Shown one piece after another: positions 8,198-17,486 of a stretch of 33,176 nt of DNA. The stretch's first letter is position 1; every line of letters starts with the position of its first letter. Made by a program: the position numbers and the translations under genes. Source of the stretch: BTRG01 sp036986275 (GTDB lineage: Bacteria; Pseudomonadota; Gammaproteobacteria; Acidiferrobacterales; SZUA-150); assembly GCA_036986275.1 (NCBI GenBank), contig BTRG01000022.1, positions 1 to 33,176 on the forward strand, written 5' to 3'. The notes beneath the pieces are model-generated. The model was not told where the DNA came from and made no database searches. It saw only the letters and a list, made by a program, of their open reading frames with translations.

Positions 8198-8830
8198 TCA
8201 AGCCCCCAGGTCGGCCAGTTTCTGCTCGATAACAAAACGATAGCCTGAGTTGGGCTGCAGGGTCGCCAGGGCCTGGCGGTAGGATTTCCTGGCGGCTTCA
8301 CGGTCACCCAGCTTCACCTTCAAATCACCCGTCAACTCGGCATACGCCGACTCAAAGCCAGCGGTATCGGTCACCTGCACCAACAAATCTAACGCCGGCT
8401 GATACTTGTTGTCTGCCTTTAACTGGGCCGCCAGTCTGAGCCGGGCCGTATGTTGCAGGCCTGCTTCTGAGGCATTTTCCATGGTCCACCGTAGGTGCTG
8501 CAGGGCTTTATCTGTATTGCCCTGGTCATATGCCTTCTTGGCCAATAACAAGGCAGCCAGTGCGGAGTAAGGTGTGGCACTGTAACCGGCGATTAACTGT
8601 TTACCCGTTTGCGCTGCTGCTGCCGCTTTGCCGGCTTTAAGCTGCTGCTGCATTTGATCATAAAGTGAGGAGGCCGACTCGCTGCGCTCCTTTGTGTAGT
8701 ACTGCCAGTACTTGTTGCCCCCGAGTATGCTGGCGCCCAGCACCACGCCCACAACAATGGCCGTGCCATACTCCTTCCACCAGGCCTTGAGGGCCTCAAC
8801 CTGTTCTTCTTCAAAATGATGATCGCTCAA
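8198..8830 (-). CDS. yfgM: YfgM-family membrane-anchored periplasmic TPR protein
   Basis: 210 residues with a single N-terminal membrane segment (about 22-38, GTAIVVGVVLGASILGG), a short acidic cytoplasmic start (HHFEEEQVEALKAWWKEYG) and a periplasmic domain of TPR-like helices. In E. coli the homologue associates with the SecYEG translocon and PpiD and helps periplasmic chaperone traffic. The start is TTG at 8830, supported by GGAGAG 6 nt upstream and by the conserved opening EEEQVEALKAWW. It lies 12 bp after hisS and 6 bp before bamB. This hisS-yfgM-bamB order is conserved in gammaproteobacteria and strengthens the call. Confidence 0.95.
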   Translation of the reverse strand: MSDHHFEEEQVEALKAWWKEYGTAIVVGVVLGASILGGNKYWQYYTKERSESASSLYDQMQQQLKAGKAAAAAQTGKQLIAGYSATPYSALAALLLAKKAYDQGNTDKALQHLRWTMENASEAGLQHTARLRLAAQLKADNKYQPALDLLVQVTDTAGFESAYAELTGDLKVKLGDREAARKSYRQALATLQPNSGYRFVIEQKLADLGA

Positions 8831-8842
8831 TATACTCTCCTA

Positions 8843-10123
8843 TTAACCCTGGCGTGCCGCCGCAAGATGTTGCTGAACAGCTTCAATAATATTCGGTTCC
8901 GCGACAAACTCTTGCGCCGCATCATGCCTGAGTTGCTTGACGCCAACAACGCGTTTGGCGCACTCATCTTCACCTATGATCAGCGCCAACTGACTGCCGC
9001 TCTTGTCCGCCTTTTTCATCTGACTCTTCATACTGCCGCCACCACAATGACAGAGCACGGCAATATCCTCATTTCGCAGGCGTTCGGCTATTTTCATGCC
9101 CCATGCCTCAGCCGTCTCATTCAGCAATACCATGTACACATCGGTTTGCGCGGGGCGGCTTATAATCCCCTCCAGGCTCACCAGTTCCAGCAAACGCTCA
9201 AGGCCTATGGCGAAACCCGCGGCCGGCATGGCCTTTCCGCCCAACCGCTCTACCAGACCGTCAAAGCGACCCCCCGCGCAAACGGCACTTTGCGCCCCCA
9301 ACTTGTCTGTCTTCCATTCAAACACCGTGCGTGAATAATAATCCAGGCCACGAACCAGCGAGGTATTAATCTCAAAATCTAAGCCCGCGTCTTTCAGGTA
9401 GGCCTGCAGACGTTCGAAGTGGGCAAGAGATTCGGTATCCAGAAAATCCAGTAATCGTGGCGCATGACTCACCACCTGCTGCACATCCGGGTTCTTGCTA
9501 TCCAGCACACGCAAGGGATTGCGCTGCAGCCGGTCGAGGCTGTCAGTATCCAGTTGATCGCGGTGTTGATTGAGATATTCAACCAGGGCGACCCGGTGTA
9601 CCGCACGTGCCTGGCTGCTGCCCAGGGAATTCAGTTCCAGTGTCAAACCCCGCAGTTCCAACCGCTGCCACAAGCGGGCCGACATCAATATCAGCTCAGC
9701 GTCGATGTCGGGTCCCGGCATGCCAAAGGCCTCGACACCGACTTGATGGAACTGCCGGTAACGCCCTTTTTGCGGGCGTTCATGCCGAAACATGGGGCCG
9801 GCATACCAAAAACGTTGCATCTGATTATGCAGCAAACCACGTTCAATGCCCGCCCGCACGCAGGCTGCCGTGCCTTCGGGACGCAAGGTCAGGCTGTCAC
9901 CATTACGGTCCTCAAAGGTATACATCTCCTTTTCAACAATATCGGTAGCCTGACCAATGGAACGGGCAAAGAGCTCCGTCTTCTCGACGATCGGGGTGCG
10001 TATTTCCTGGTAACCATAACCCTGCAGTGTGTCACGCAGGCGGGCTTCCACCTGCTGCCACAGACCGGATTGCTCAGGCAACAAGTCATTCATGCCACGA
10101 ATGGCCTGCAGTGATTTACTCAA
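8843..10123 (-). CDS. hisS: Histidyl-tRNA synthetase
   Basis: Charges tRNA-His with histidine; class II aminoacyl-tRNA synthetase, 426 residues (E. coli 424). Recognised from the N-terminal QAIRGMNDLLPEQ, motif 2 region GPMFRHERPQKGRYRQFHQ, the histidine-binding LVRGLDYYSRTVFEW (histidine A loop) and motif 3 GFAIGLERL. A C-terminal anticodon-binding domain (about 330-426) has RADKSGSQLALIIGEDE-like sequence written here as KKADKSGSQLALIIGEDE. The start is TTG at 10123, aligned with the E. coli start; the next ATG is inside the conserved GMND motif and would truncate it. ispG lies 9 bp upstream. Confidence 0.98.
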   Translation of the reverse strand: MSKSLQAIRGMNDLLPEQSGLWQQVEARLRDTLQGYGYQEIRTPIVEKTELFARSIGQATDIVEKEMYTFEDRNGDSLTLRPEGTAACVRAGIERGLLHNQMQRFWYAGPMFRHERPQKGRYRQFHQVGVEAFGMPGPDIDAELILMSARLWQRLELRGLTLELNSLGSSQARAVHRVALVEYLNQHRDQLDTDSLDRLQRNPLRVLDSKNPDVQQVVSHAPRLLDFLDTESLAHFERLQAYLKDAGLDFEINTSLVRGLDYYSRTVFEWKTDKLGAQSAVCAGGRFDGLVERLGGKAMPAAGFAIGLERLLELVSLEGIISRPAQTDVYMVLLNETAEAWGMKIAERLRNEDIAVLCHCGGGSMKSQMKKADKSGSQLALIIGEDECAKRVVGVKQLRHDAAQEFVAEPNIIEAVQQHLAAARQG

Positions 10124-10132
10124 TGTGACGCC

Positions 10133-11275
10133 CTATCCGATTTGCTTGATGGGGATTACTGGCGGCATCCCGCCATCCTGTGCTGAAGACGCTCCATCAG
10201 CCATGCGCAAGACATGGTCGCGAATAACGGCCTCCAACTCATCGATCAACTCTTCATCTTTGAGTTTTTTATTCGGCGTGCCGTTGATATACAAGAGATT
10301 GGGTGTGCCCCCGGTCAAACCGATATGCGCCTTTTTGGCTTCACCCGGTCCATTGACGACGCAACCTATTATGGCCACATCAATGGCCTGCTGCACATCA
10401 CTGAGCCTTTCTTCCAATGCATTGACGGTAGCAATAACATCAAATTGCTTACGCGAGCATGTTGGACAGGCGATGAAGTTCACACCCTTGCTGCGCAACC
10501 CCAGGCTTTTCAAGATATCGAAACCGACCTTCACTTCCTCCACCGGGTCGGCAGCCAGGGATACACGCAAGGTGTCACCGATACCTTCCATTAGCAGCAG
10601 GCCTATCCCCACGGCAGACTTCACCGTACCGGAGCGCAGCCCACCCGCTTCGGTAATGCCGAGGTGAAAGGGCTGATCGATTTGCGTGCTCAAGGCACGG
10701 TAGGCGGCCACTGTCATAAAAACATCGGAGGCCTTGAGGCTGATCTTGTAATCACTAAAATCATGTCTATCGAGGATATCAATATGACGGAGAGCCGATT
10801 CCACCAGGGCCTCGGGCGTGGGTTCACCGTATTTCTTCTGCAGGTCTTTCTCCAGCGAGCCGGCATTCACACCGATACGGATTGGGATGCCATGATCTCT
10901 GGCACAATCGATCACCGTCTTTACACGATCTTCACGACCGATATTACCGGGATTAATGCGCAGACAATCGGCGCCGGAGTCGGCGACACGCACAGCGATG
11001 CGGTAATCAAAGTGGATATCCGCGACCAGCGGCACCGGCACCTGACGGTGTATCTCGGCAAAGGCCGCGGCGGCCTCCATGCTGGGTACGGATACGCGCA
11101 CGATATCGGCGCCGGCGGCCACCAAGGCATTGATCTGGGCCACGGTGGCATCGACATCATGGGTTAAAGTGGTGGTCATGCTTTGCACGGTGATGGGCGC
11201 ACCGCCCCCCACAGGGACATCGCCGACCATGATTTGTCGTGTTTTGCGACGCTTTATTACGGGTAAATCAGACAT
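10133..11275 (-). CDS. ispG: 4-hydroxy-3-methylbut-2-enyl diphosphate synthase IspG (GcpE)
   Basis: Converts MEcPP to HMBPP in the MEP isoprenoid pathway, using a [4Fe-4S] cluster and reduced ferredoxin or flavodoxin. 380 residues, of the short bacterial form without the plant-type insert. Cluster ligands C270 and C273 (ACPTC) and C305 with E312 (GCVVNGPGE) fall at exactly the E. coli numbers. The TIM-barrel start has RQIMVGDVPVGG and ITVQSMTTT. ATG start at 11275, 5 bp after the rodZ stop. Its Fe-S need links it to the isc operon 3 kb upstream. Confidence 0.98.
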   Translation of the reverse strand: MSDLPVIKRRKTRQIMVGDVPVGGGAPITVQSMTTTLTHDVDATVAQINALVAAGADIVRVSVPSMEAAAAFAEIHRQVPVPLVADIHFDYRIAVRVADSGADCLRINPGNIGREDRVKTVIDCARDHGIPIRIGVNAGSLEKDLQKKYGEPTPEALVESALRHIDILDRHDFSDYKISLKASDVFMTVAAYRALSTQIDQPFHLGITEAGGLRSGTVKSAVGIGLLLMEGIGDTLRVSLAADPVEEVKVGFDILKSLGLRSKGVNFIACPTCSRKQFDVIATVNALEERLSDVQQAIDVAIIGCVVNGPGEAKKAHIGLTGGTPNLLYINGTPNKKLKDEELIDELEAVIRDHVLRMADGASSAQDGGMPPVIPIKQIG

Positions 11276-11280
11276 TTAGT

Positions 11281-12180
11281 TTATTCGCCAGCCTCACCTA
11301 ACGTAAACCGTGCCACCAGGCCTCGCCTGTGCGGGGTAATATCAAAATCCTTTCCTTTATAGGAGAGCCTCACCCCTTGCGCATTTCCGAGAAAGACATT
11401 AAATGGAGGCGCACCGCTTAACGTTACCGTCCGGCCGGAAGCAACCGTCTCATAGAGCAGGCGCCGGTTGTGGCTGTCGCGTATATCTACCCAGGAATCA
11501 TCAGACACCTCAAGCACAAGACGGGGTTCTTGTCCGGATGGAGCGGCTTCTGTGTTGTCAATGGCCGCTTTGTCCTGGATGTTGTCAACCATAGCTGCCT
11601 CGGTACCTGGTTGTTCACCCGAATCAACAATCGCATCGTCATTGCCGGTGGCGGGGGCCGTACTGCTGCGACTCGACTCCGTTGTGTCCTGATTCAGTTC
11701 GGCACGCAGATCCTGAACCGCCTCCGGGTAGTCAATATTGGGATATTTTTCCTGAACACTGTCTGTCTCTATTGCGGCCTCAGAAAGCTGCTGTGGAGAA
11801 ACAACCGGCTGCTCCCGGTTCAGCCACCATGTCAATGCCAGCCCTATGACCACGGCCACCACGGCCAGGGTTGCCAGCTTCATGGTTTGATCACCGCTGG
11901 TCATTTGCTGAGGTTGCGCCAGGGAACTGAGTTCGGGGACCTCTGGCTCACCACAACATTCTTCGTAGGCAGCGATAAGATCATCTGAGGGAATATTCAG
12001 CAAAGACGCATAATTGCGGATATAGCCCTTAACATAGGTCGCCCCTGGCAGATCCTCGAAGCGGTTTTCATCCAGTGCGCCAACTTGTTGCACTGACAGA
12101 TGCAGCTTTTCCGCGGCCTGTTGCCGGGTCAAACCCGCCGCCTCACGGGCCTGTACAAGACTGGCGCCAGGCTCACCCAT
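11281..12180 (-). CDS. rodZ: Cytoskeleton/morphogenesis protein RodZ
   Basis: Inner-membrane protein that couples MreB filaments to the cell-wall elongation machine. 299 residues. An N-terminal helix-turn-helix of the Cro/XRE type (about 6-75, with REAAGLTRQQAAEKLHLS and YVKGYIRNYASLL) binds MreB in known homologues. One membrane segment lies at about 101-120 (KLATLAVVAVVIGLALTWWL). A low-complexity Ser/Thr/Glu periplasmic linker (about 121-215) follows, then a C-terminal beta domain of DUF4115 type (about 218-299, LVLEVSDDSWVDIRD and PFNVFLGNAQGVRLSYKG). ATG at 12180. It lies between the pilF/pilW-like gene and ispG, the standard gammaproteobacterial position. Confidence 0.96.
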   Translation of the reverse strand: MGEPGASLVQAREAAGLTRQQAAEKLHLSVQQVGALDENRFEDLPGATYVKGYIRNYASLLNIPSDDLIAAYEECCGEPEVPELSSLAQPQQMTSGDQTMKLATLAVVAVVIGLALTWWLNREQPVVSPQQLSEAAIETDSVQEKYPNIDYPEAVQDLRAELNQDTTESSRSSTAPATGNDDAIVDSGEQPGTEAAMVDNIQDKAAIDNTEAAPSGQEPRLVLEVSDDSWVDIRDSHNRRLLYETVASGRTVTLSGAPPFNVFLGNAQGVRLSYKGKDFDITPHRRGLVARFTLGEAGE

Positions 12181-12257
12181 ATGACCTGCCCTCGCTTAAT
12201 CCTCGTTTGTCTATATTCATAACAGTTATAAACATATACGCCCTGTCACTATTTCTT

Positions 12258-13007
12258 CTATTGCATCCGGGCCGCTTCCGCGGATTCCGGGAATTTGCCA
12301 CGCAGACGCAAACGATAACTGGCTTCGGCATCACGTCCTCCCAGGGTTTTTTCTATTTTTACTCCCAGCGCCAGGGCTTCAGGAGTATCTCTATGCGACT
12401 GAAAATAGCGTTGAATAAACGCACGCGCAGATAATAAGTGTCCTTTTGCAACACTGATTTCCGCCAGCTTCAACAGTGCCTGGGATAGCTTGGGCTGCTG
12501 TTTTATTGCAGTTCGCAGAAATTTCTCCGCCCTGTCAATGTCCGGTTTTTTCATCAAACAAAGACCTGCATTCAGGTTGGCGCGCTCCGGAGTTTTGTAC
12601 AGGGGATTACTGGCAGCCTTGATGAAATGTTCCAGCGCCTCATCAACCTTGTTTTGCTCACAGAGAAATACACCAAAATTATTTTGCGCCTCGGCGTCAT
12701 CAGGTCGCACTTCCACAGCCTTTTGAAAGAAGCCTTCGGCTTCATCCGGCTTCCTGAGTTTCCATAACAACAGGCCCATGACATTGTTGGCTGCCGAACT
12801 GTCCGAGTCCAGTTCCAGCGCTCGCTCGGCCTTCTCCCTGGCATATTCCCATTTCTTTCTGGACATATATTCCACAGCCAATTGCACCTGGGTATCGACC
12901 TGTTTGTTTTTCTTGCTCTGCTGCTCCCTGATTTCGGCGGATGAGGCACACCCTGACACCGCTATGATCAAGTACACAAGGGCCGGCCTGATCCATCCAT
13001 GACTCAT
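12258..13007 (-). CDS. pilW: Type IV pilus biogenesis TPR lipoprotein PilF/PilW-like
   Basis: 249-residue predicted outer-membrane lipoprotein. Started at ATG 13007, which overlaps the rlmN stop as ATGA; an upstream ATG at 13028 would put seven polar residues before the signal peptide. Lipobox V-S-G-C with Cys20. The mature part is a run of about five to six TPRs (e.g. ALELDSDSSAANNVMGLLLW, AVEVRPDDAEAQNNFGVFLC). In Pseudomonas the homologue PilF pilots the PilQ secretin to the outer membrane; in other species the protein is named PilW. No other pilus gene is in this window, but the rlmN-pilF-rodZ order is conserved in pilus-bearing gammaproteobacteria. Confidence 0.92.
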   Translation of the reverse strand: MSHGWIRPALVYLIIAVSGCASSAEIREQQSKKNKQVDTQVQLAVEYMSRKKWEYAREKAERALELDSDSSAANNVMGLLLWKLRKPDEAEGFFQKAVEVRPDDAEAQNNFGVFLCEQNKVDEALEHFIKAASNPLYKTPERANLNAGLCLMKKPDIDRAEKFLRTAIKQQPKLSQALLKLAEISVAKGHLLSARAFIQRYFQSHRDTPEALALGVKIEKTLGGRDAEASYRLRLRGKFPESAEAARMQ

Positions 13008-14119
13008 TGAATATGTTCTCTGCCGCATAACTGTTTAAGGCGTGCTGAACGCCTTGTTCTGTCCTGTACCCTGCCCGCCAATTGCCCACAGGCTGCATCA
13101 ATGTCATCGCCGCGCGTCTTGCGTGTGACCGTCATAATGCCGGCATTCATCAGAACATCGCGAAAACGATTGATCGTACTCATAGACGAACATCGATAAC
13201 TTGTATCTGGGAAGGAATTAAAAGGAATCAGGTTAACCTTGCTGGGGATATCCCGCAGGCGGCCCACCAATTCTTGCGCATGCGCCTTTTGATCATTAAT
13301 GCCGTCCAGCATAATGTACTCCATGGTCACCCGCCGACGTGGCTCCCCTTCCACAAATTCGCGGCAGGCCGGTAATAACACCGCGAGTGGATATGTTCTA
13401 TTGATAGGCACCAGCTTGCTTCGTATTGCATCATTTGGTGCATGCAGAGACACGGCAAGACTTACCGGACAATCCTGCTTGAGTTGTTTCAAGGCGGGCA
13501 CCACACCAGACGTGCTCAAGGTAACGCGACGTTTGGATAAACCGTAGGCCAGGTCATCCAGCATGATGCGCATGGCGCTAACGACGTTAGCGTAGTTCAG
13601 GAGCGGTTCACCCATACCCATCATTACCACATTGGTAATGGGTCGCTCCAGTGTCTCATCTTCAGCACGCAGCGCCTGGTCGGCTATCCAGATCTGGCTG
13701 ATGATTTCGGCAACCGTCAGGTTACGGTTAAATCCCTGGCGTGCCGTGGAGCAAAATGTGCAATTTAATGCGCAACCGACCTGTGAAGATACACACAAGG
13801 TGCCGCGTTTGTCTTCGGGGATAAAAACCGTTTCTATGCAATTGCCGTCTTGCAATCGCAACAACCACTTGCGCGTGCCGTCGCGTGAACATTGATCAAA
13901 AACGATTTCCGGCGCCTGTACTTCGGCCCGGCTCGCCAACTGCTCCCTCAGACCCTTGGCGATATTGCTCATATTGGAGAATTCCACCACACCATGCTGG
14001 TGTATCCATTGCAATACCTGGCTGCCCCGAAACGGTTTCTCGCCCAGTTCCGCGAAATAGCGCTGCATGGCCTCCCTGTCCAGCCCCATCAAATTGCATT
14101 TTTGGTCTGAAAGACTCAT
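13004..14119 (-). CDS. rlmN: Dual-specificity 23S rRNA/tRNA methyltransferase RlmN
   Basis: Radical-SAM enzyme methylating C2 of A2503 in 23S rRNA and A37 in some tRNAs. 371 residues from ATG 14119, whose product begins MSLSDQKCNLMGLDREAM as in known RlmN. A longer in-frame reading from 14305 adds 62 residues with no family counterpart and is rejected. The cluster motif CALNCTFC gives C116, C120 and C123; the methyl-carrying cysteine near the C-terminus is C344 (DAACGQL). ndk, which often precedes rlmN, is absent. It is the first gene of the leftward run through to der and overlaps the next gene by 4 nt. Confidence 0.97.
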   Translation of the reverse strand: MSLSDQKCNLMGLDREAMQRYFAELGEKPFRGSQVLQWIHQHGVVEFSNMSNIAKGLREQLASRAEVQAPEIVFDQCSRDGTRKWLLRLQDGNCIETVFIPEDKRGTLCVSSQVGCALNCTFCSTARQGFNRNLTVAEIISQIWIADQALRAEDETLERPITNVVMMGMGEPLLNYANVVSAMRIMLDDLAYGLSKRRVTLSTSGVVPALKQLKQDCPVSLAVSLHAPNDAIRSKLVPINRTYPLAVLLPACREFVEGEPRRRVTMEYIMLDGINDQKAHAQELVGRLRDIPSKVNLIPFNSFPDTSYRCSSMSTINRFRDVLMNAGIMTVTRKTRGDDIDAACGQLAGRVQDRTRRSARLKQLCGREHIQ

Positions 14120-14422
14120 TTTGACTCGATAAATCAGCCTGTTAATAACATCGGCACGCAGGCCATAAATTCCTCGCATTGCGCAGGGTAAGACACCTTC
14201 GACATCACCACCGCAATTTGCCTGCGCCGGTATAGAATTCAATAACTCATTAATTTTAGTGCTAAAAAGTGGCGCTAGTGTAGCGTTTAGCGTCTGCACA
14301 AACAATCAGAAAGCAACTTTGACAACAAGCACTCAAATCCATTTGCCTGATCTGAAACAGCGATCCTATCCTGTGGATACTGCCGCAATTGATTTATAAC
14401 CTTTTGATAATAGGGGTTTATA
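14120..14422. other. Intergenic region between iscX and rlmN
   Basis: 303 bp with no coding sequence I can support. It must hold the end of the isc transcript and probably the promoter of the rlmN-der run. Reading leftward, TTGTTT and TACACT spaced 17 bp apart (about 14308-14275) are a weak candidate. No clear GC-rich hairpin with a T-run was found after iscX, so rlmN could receive read-through. Confidence 0.5.
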
Positions 14423-14626
14423 TCAAGCGTCAACTTCCTCTATCCAGGCCATTTGTATGCCTTCCAGTATCCGTTCACCGCAATGCTCCGAGTCATCATG
14501 AAAATCCTCCAGGGCCATTACCCATTGCCGAAGATCCGTAAATCGAACCGTCGCAGGGTCAACGTCCGGGAATTTATCCATCAACGCAATGGCAATATCC
14601 TGGCTATCCGTCCATTTAAGTTTCAT
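14423..14626 (-). CDS. iscX: Fe-S cluster assembly protein IscX
   Basis: 67-residue acidic protein that binds IscS and ferrous iron and tunes the rate of cluster assembly. The opening LKWTDSQDIAIALMDKFPD, the middle RFTDLRQWVMAL and the end ILEGIQMAWIEE are characteristic of IscX (YfhJ). Close to the E. coli length of 66. Strong AGGAGG ribosome binding site 6 to 7 nt before ATG 14626. Last gene of the isc operon, 27 bp after fdx. Confidence 0.97.
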   Translation of the reverse strand: MKLKWTDSQDIAIALMDKFPDVDPATVRFTDLRQWVMALEDFHDDSEHCGERILEGIQMAWIEEVDA

Positions 14627-14653
14627 GGCCCCTCCTGCCTTAAGAGCAATACG

Positions 14654-14992
14654 TTAATGATTCTCGGAAACCTGGTTAATCGTGTATTTAGGGATTTCCA
14701 CTACCAAATCCTCGGAGTCCATACGCGCCTGACAGCTGAGCCGTGATTCCGGCTCCAACCCCCAGGCCTTGTCCAGCATATCTTCTTCTTTTTCATCGGC
14801 ATCTTCCAGGCTATAAAAACCTTTACGCACAATAATATGGCAAGTCGTACAGGCACAGGATTTCTCGCAGGCATGTTCGATCTCTACTCCGACACTCAAG
14901 GCGGCATCGCAAAGTGTGGTCCCGGGCGCGACATCAAATGTTTTTCCTTCCGGGCACACCTCGGGATGCGGCAATATGGTTAACTTGGGCAC
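14654..14992 (-). CDS. fdx: ISC-type [2Fe-2S] ferredoxin
   Basis: Adrenodoxin-type ferredoxin supplying electrons to Fe-S cluster assembly on IscU. 112 residues. Cluster cysteines C42, C48, C51 (CEKSCACTTC) and C87 (LSCQAR) match the E. coli Fdx numbers. The end IPKYTINQVSENH is also typical of isc ferredoxins. The start is GTG at 14992, just 2 bp after the hscA stop, consistent with translational coupling. Confidence 0.98.
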   Translation of the reverse strand: MPKLTILPHPEVCPEGKTFDVAPGTTLCDAALSVGVEIEHACEKSCACTTCHIIVRKGFYSLEDADEKEEDMLDKAWGLEPESRLSCQARMDSEDLVVEIPKYTINQVSENH

Positions 14993-14994
14993 GA

Positions 14995-16878
14995 TTAACC
15001 TTCCTCTTTTTCGCTAAACTCGCGGATCGCATGACCGGCAAGGGCCTGTCTAACGCCGGCATCCATCCGGCGTGCGGCAAAGTTCTGCGTTGCGGCATTC
15101 AGTTGTTTGATTGCATGCTTAATGTCATCGATATTTGATTGTTGATGAACAGTTTTTAATTGTTGCATGCACGTATTAATTTCTGCTCGCTCTGTTTTAT
15201 CAAGCAATGTCTCACCATCAGCAGCCAATGCAGACTGCACTGCCTCCAATAAACGTCGGCCATCCACCTGCTGTTCGCGCAATGCGCGCGCCTGTACATC
15301 TTCCGAGGCATGCGATATGGAATCACGCAACATTTGCTCTATTTCATTTTCCGATAAACCATATGCAGGCTTGACCTCAACCTGGGCCTCAACTCCACTG
15401 GTAGTCTCCCGTGCACTAACACTTAACAGTCCATCCGCATCCACCTGAAAAGTAACACGTATACGTGCAGCACCCGCTGCCATGGGTGGTATGCCTTTTA
15501 ATTCAAACCGTGCCAATGAACGGCAATCCTGCACCAACTCACGCTCACCCTGTAACACATGCACGGCCAATGCTGTTTGCCCATTTTTGTATGTCGTAAA
15601 TTCCTGAGCCCGGCTCACGGGTATGGTTGAATTACGCGGAATGATTTTTTCTACCATGCCACCCATGATTTCCAAGCCCAGTGACAAAGGATTCACGTCC
15701 AGCAACAGCATCTCATGGTCCGATTTATTGCCAGCCAGTACATCGGCTTGCAAAGCAGCGCCTATGGCTACCACTCTGTCCGGGTCAATATCGGTAAGCG
15801 GGGTCTGTTGAAAATAATCTTCTACCTTTTCACGTACATACCTAACGCGCGTTGAACCGCCGACCATAACCACGCCATCAATGTCTGCCACTGAAACACC
15901 GGCATCCCGTATGGCGCGTTTGCAAGGTAATAGTGTTTTATTAATCAGCGCTTCAATCAAGGCATTCAGCCGGGCAAGATCCAGCGCTCCCTCCCATACC
16001 AAGGTCTCACCGAATGTCAGTCTTAACGGAACACTGTCTTTTTCTGTTAACTCCTCTTTCGCCGTCCTGGCGAGCCGCAATACACTGCGCCACTGCTTGC
16101 GATCCAGTTTCTCCAATCCCGCCTGGGCAACAATCCAGTCGGCGACGGCATGATCCATATCATCACCACCCAATGCAGAGTTACCAGCCGTGGCCATGAC
16201 TTCAAATACACCACGATTGAGCTTTAATATGGAAACATCAAAGGTGCCGCCACCCAGATCATAGATGACAAACACACCTTCGGCCTTTTTATCCAGACCG
16301 TAAGCAAGGGCTGCGGCAGTGGGTTCATTTAGCAAACGAAACACTTTGATATCTGCCAGTTTGGCGGCATCCTGGGTAGCCTGGCGCTGGGCATCATCAA
16401 AGTAGGCAGGCACGGTTATAACGGCACCGGCAAGCTCACCGCCCAGGGTTTCCTCTGCCCGCGAACGAAGCACTTTTAAAATTTCGCCTGAAACCTCAAC
16501 GGGTGTGATATCACCCGCAACCGTTTTAATCCGCGGTACACCGGCATGGGTCTCATCAAACTCATAAGGCAAATGCTCGCCTAAACGATTCAGGTCATTG
16601 GCAGTACGGCCCATTAACCGTTTCACCGATGCAACAGTATTAAGTGGATCAAGGTGGATGTTTGCCGCGGCCTCTATCCCGACCACAACACCCTGTTGTG
16701 AATACTGCACAACGGAAGGTAAACGGTGCCTGCCGGCAGCAGCCGGCAGGGTTTCGGCCAACCCTGAACGCACACTGGCCACCAAAGAATTAGTCGTACC
16801 CAAATCTATCCCGACCGCCAAACGATGTTCGTGCGGTACCGTCGACTGACCAGGTTCACTGATTTGCAGGAGCGCCAT
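14995..16878 (-). CDS. hscA: Fe-S assembly Hsp70 chaperone HscA
   Basis: Specialised Hsp70 that, with HscB, promotes cluster transfer from IscU by binding its LPPVK motif. 627 residues (E. coli 616). Nucleotide-binding domain motifs: GIDLGTTNSLVA (from 23), VPAYFDDAQRQATQDAA, NEPTAAALAYGL, YDLGGGTFDVS and VGGSTRVRYV. The substrate-binding domain follows from about 400 (LLDVNPLSLGLE). The lid is helical and lacks the acidic DnaK tail. It lies 42 bp after hscB and 2 bp before fdx. Confidence 0.98.
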   Translation of the reverse strand: MALLQISEPGQSTVPHEHRLAVGIDLGTTNSLVASVRSGLAETLPAAAGRHRLPSVVQYSQQGVVVGIEAAANIHLDPLNTVASVKRLMGRTANDLNRLGEHLPYEFDETHAGVPRIKTVAGDITPVEVSGEILKVLRSRAEETLGGELAGAVITVPAYFDDAQRQATQDAAKLADIKVFRLLNEPTAAALAYGLDKKAEGVFVIYDLGGGTFDVSILKLNRGVFEVMATAGNSALGGDDMDHAVADWIVAQAGLEKLDRKQWRSVLRLARTAKEELTEKDSVPLRLTFGETLVWEGALDLARLNALIEALINKTLLPCKRAIRDAGVSVADIDGVVMVGGSTRVRYVREKVEDYFQQTPLTDIDPDRVVAIGAALQADVLAGNKSDHEMLLLDVNPLSLGLEIMGGMVEKIIPRNSTIPVSRAQEFTTYKNGQTALAVHVLQGERELVQDCRSLARFELKGIPPMAAGAARIRVTFQVDADGLLSVSARETTSGVEAQVEVKPAYGLSENEIEQMLRDSISHASEDVQARALREQQVDGRRLLEAVQSALAADGETLLDKTERAEINTCMQQLKTVHQQSNIDDIKHAIKQLNAATQNFAARRMDAGVRQALAGHAIREFSEKEEG

Positions 16879-16920
16879 AAGGGATTATCTACTAAATGAC
16901 AAATCTACGTATCCGCCGCA

Positions 16921-17454
16921 TTATAATAACTGATCTTCAAGAGACTCAATTTCACGCTGCAACTTGTCTATAAATTGCATTTCTCTCAACACATTGCGGG
17001 CCTGTTCAAGGTTACGTTCATGCCCATCCAGTAAGTCATGTAACTGTGTCACACGTATTTCCATTTTCTCGCTTGCGCTCTCAGCCATTGCCGTCAAACG
17101 TTGTGCATCCGGATTGTCATTCAAGGCCTCCAGTTTCTCCCGCAACTCCATTTGCTCCAACAGAAAAGCCGGTTCCATCGCCGTATCTGTCTCAGTGTCT
17201 GTATTGCTGCCCGCCAGGGATAAAATATACTGCCCCCTTGCAATGGGATCTTTCAGGGCCTGATAGGCCTCATTAATCAGAGCCGTCATTTGTACAGACA
17301 GGCGCCGCTCCTGATCGGAACTGCTGCTGAATTTATCGGGATGAAAATGTCGTTGAAGATCCTGGTAGCGCGCAGTCAGATCCGACCGATTGATTGTGTA
17401 CGTGCCGGGCAAGCCAAATAGCTCGAAATAATTCTTTCCGGGATCAGCCTGCAT
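16921..17454 (-). CDS. hscB: Fe-S assembly J-domain co-chaperone HscB
   Basis: J-protein that delivers IscU to HscA and stimulates its ATPase. 177 residues. The J domain (about 8-78) contains FELFGLP, the HPD motif at 38-40 (FHPDKF) and LINEAYQALKDP. The C-terminal three-helix IscU-binding domain has FLLEQMELREKLE. ATG at 17454, between iscA and hscA as in E. coli. Confidence 0.97.
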   Translation of the reverse strand: MQADPGKNYFELFGLPGTYTINRSDLTARYQDLQRHFHPDKFSSSSDQERRLSVQMTALINEAYQALKDPIARGQYILSLAGSNTDTETDTAMEPAFLLEQMELREKLEALNDNPDAQRLTAMAESASEKMEIRVTQLHDLLDGHERNLEQARNVLREMQFIDKLQREIESLEDQLL

Positions 17455-17486
17455 GGTTAGGTGGATTGTGAATACTGGTGGTAAGG

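Noticed and set aside
14120..14305. 62-residue N-terminal extension of rlmN
   Set aside because: No family counterpart; ATG 14119 gives the standard RlmN N-terminus and length.
14120..14422. ndk expected before rlmN
   Set aside because: No nucleoside-diphosphate kinase coding sequence on either strand here; simple gene-order difference.
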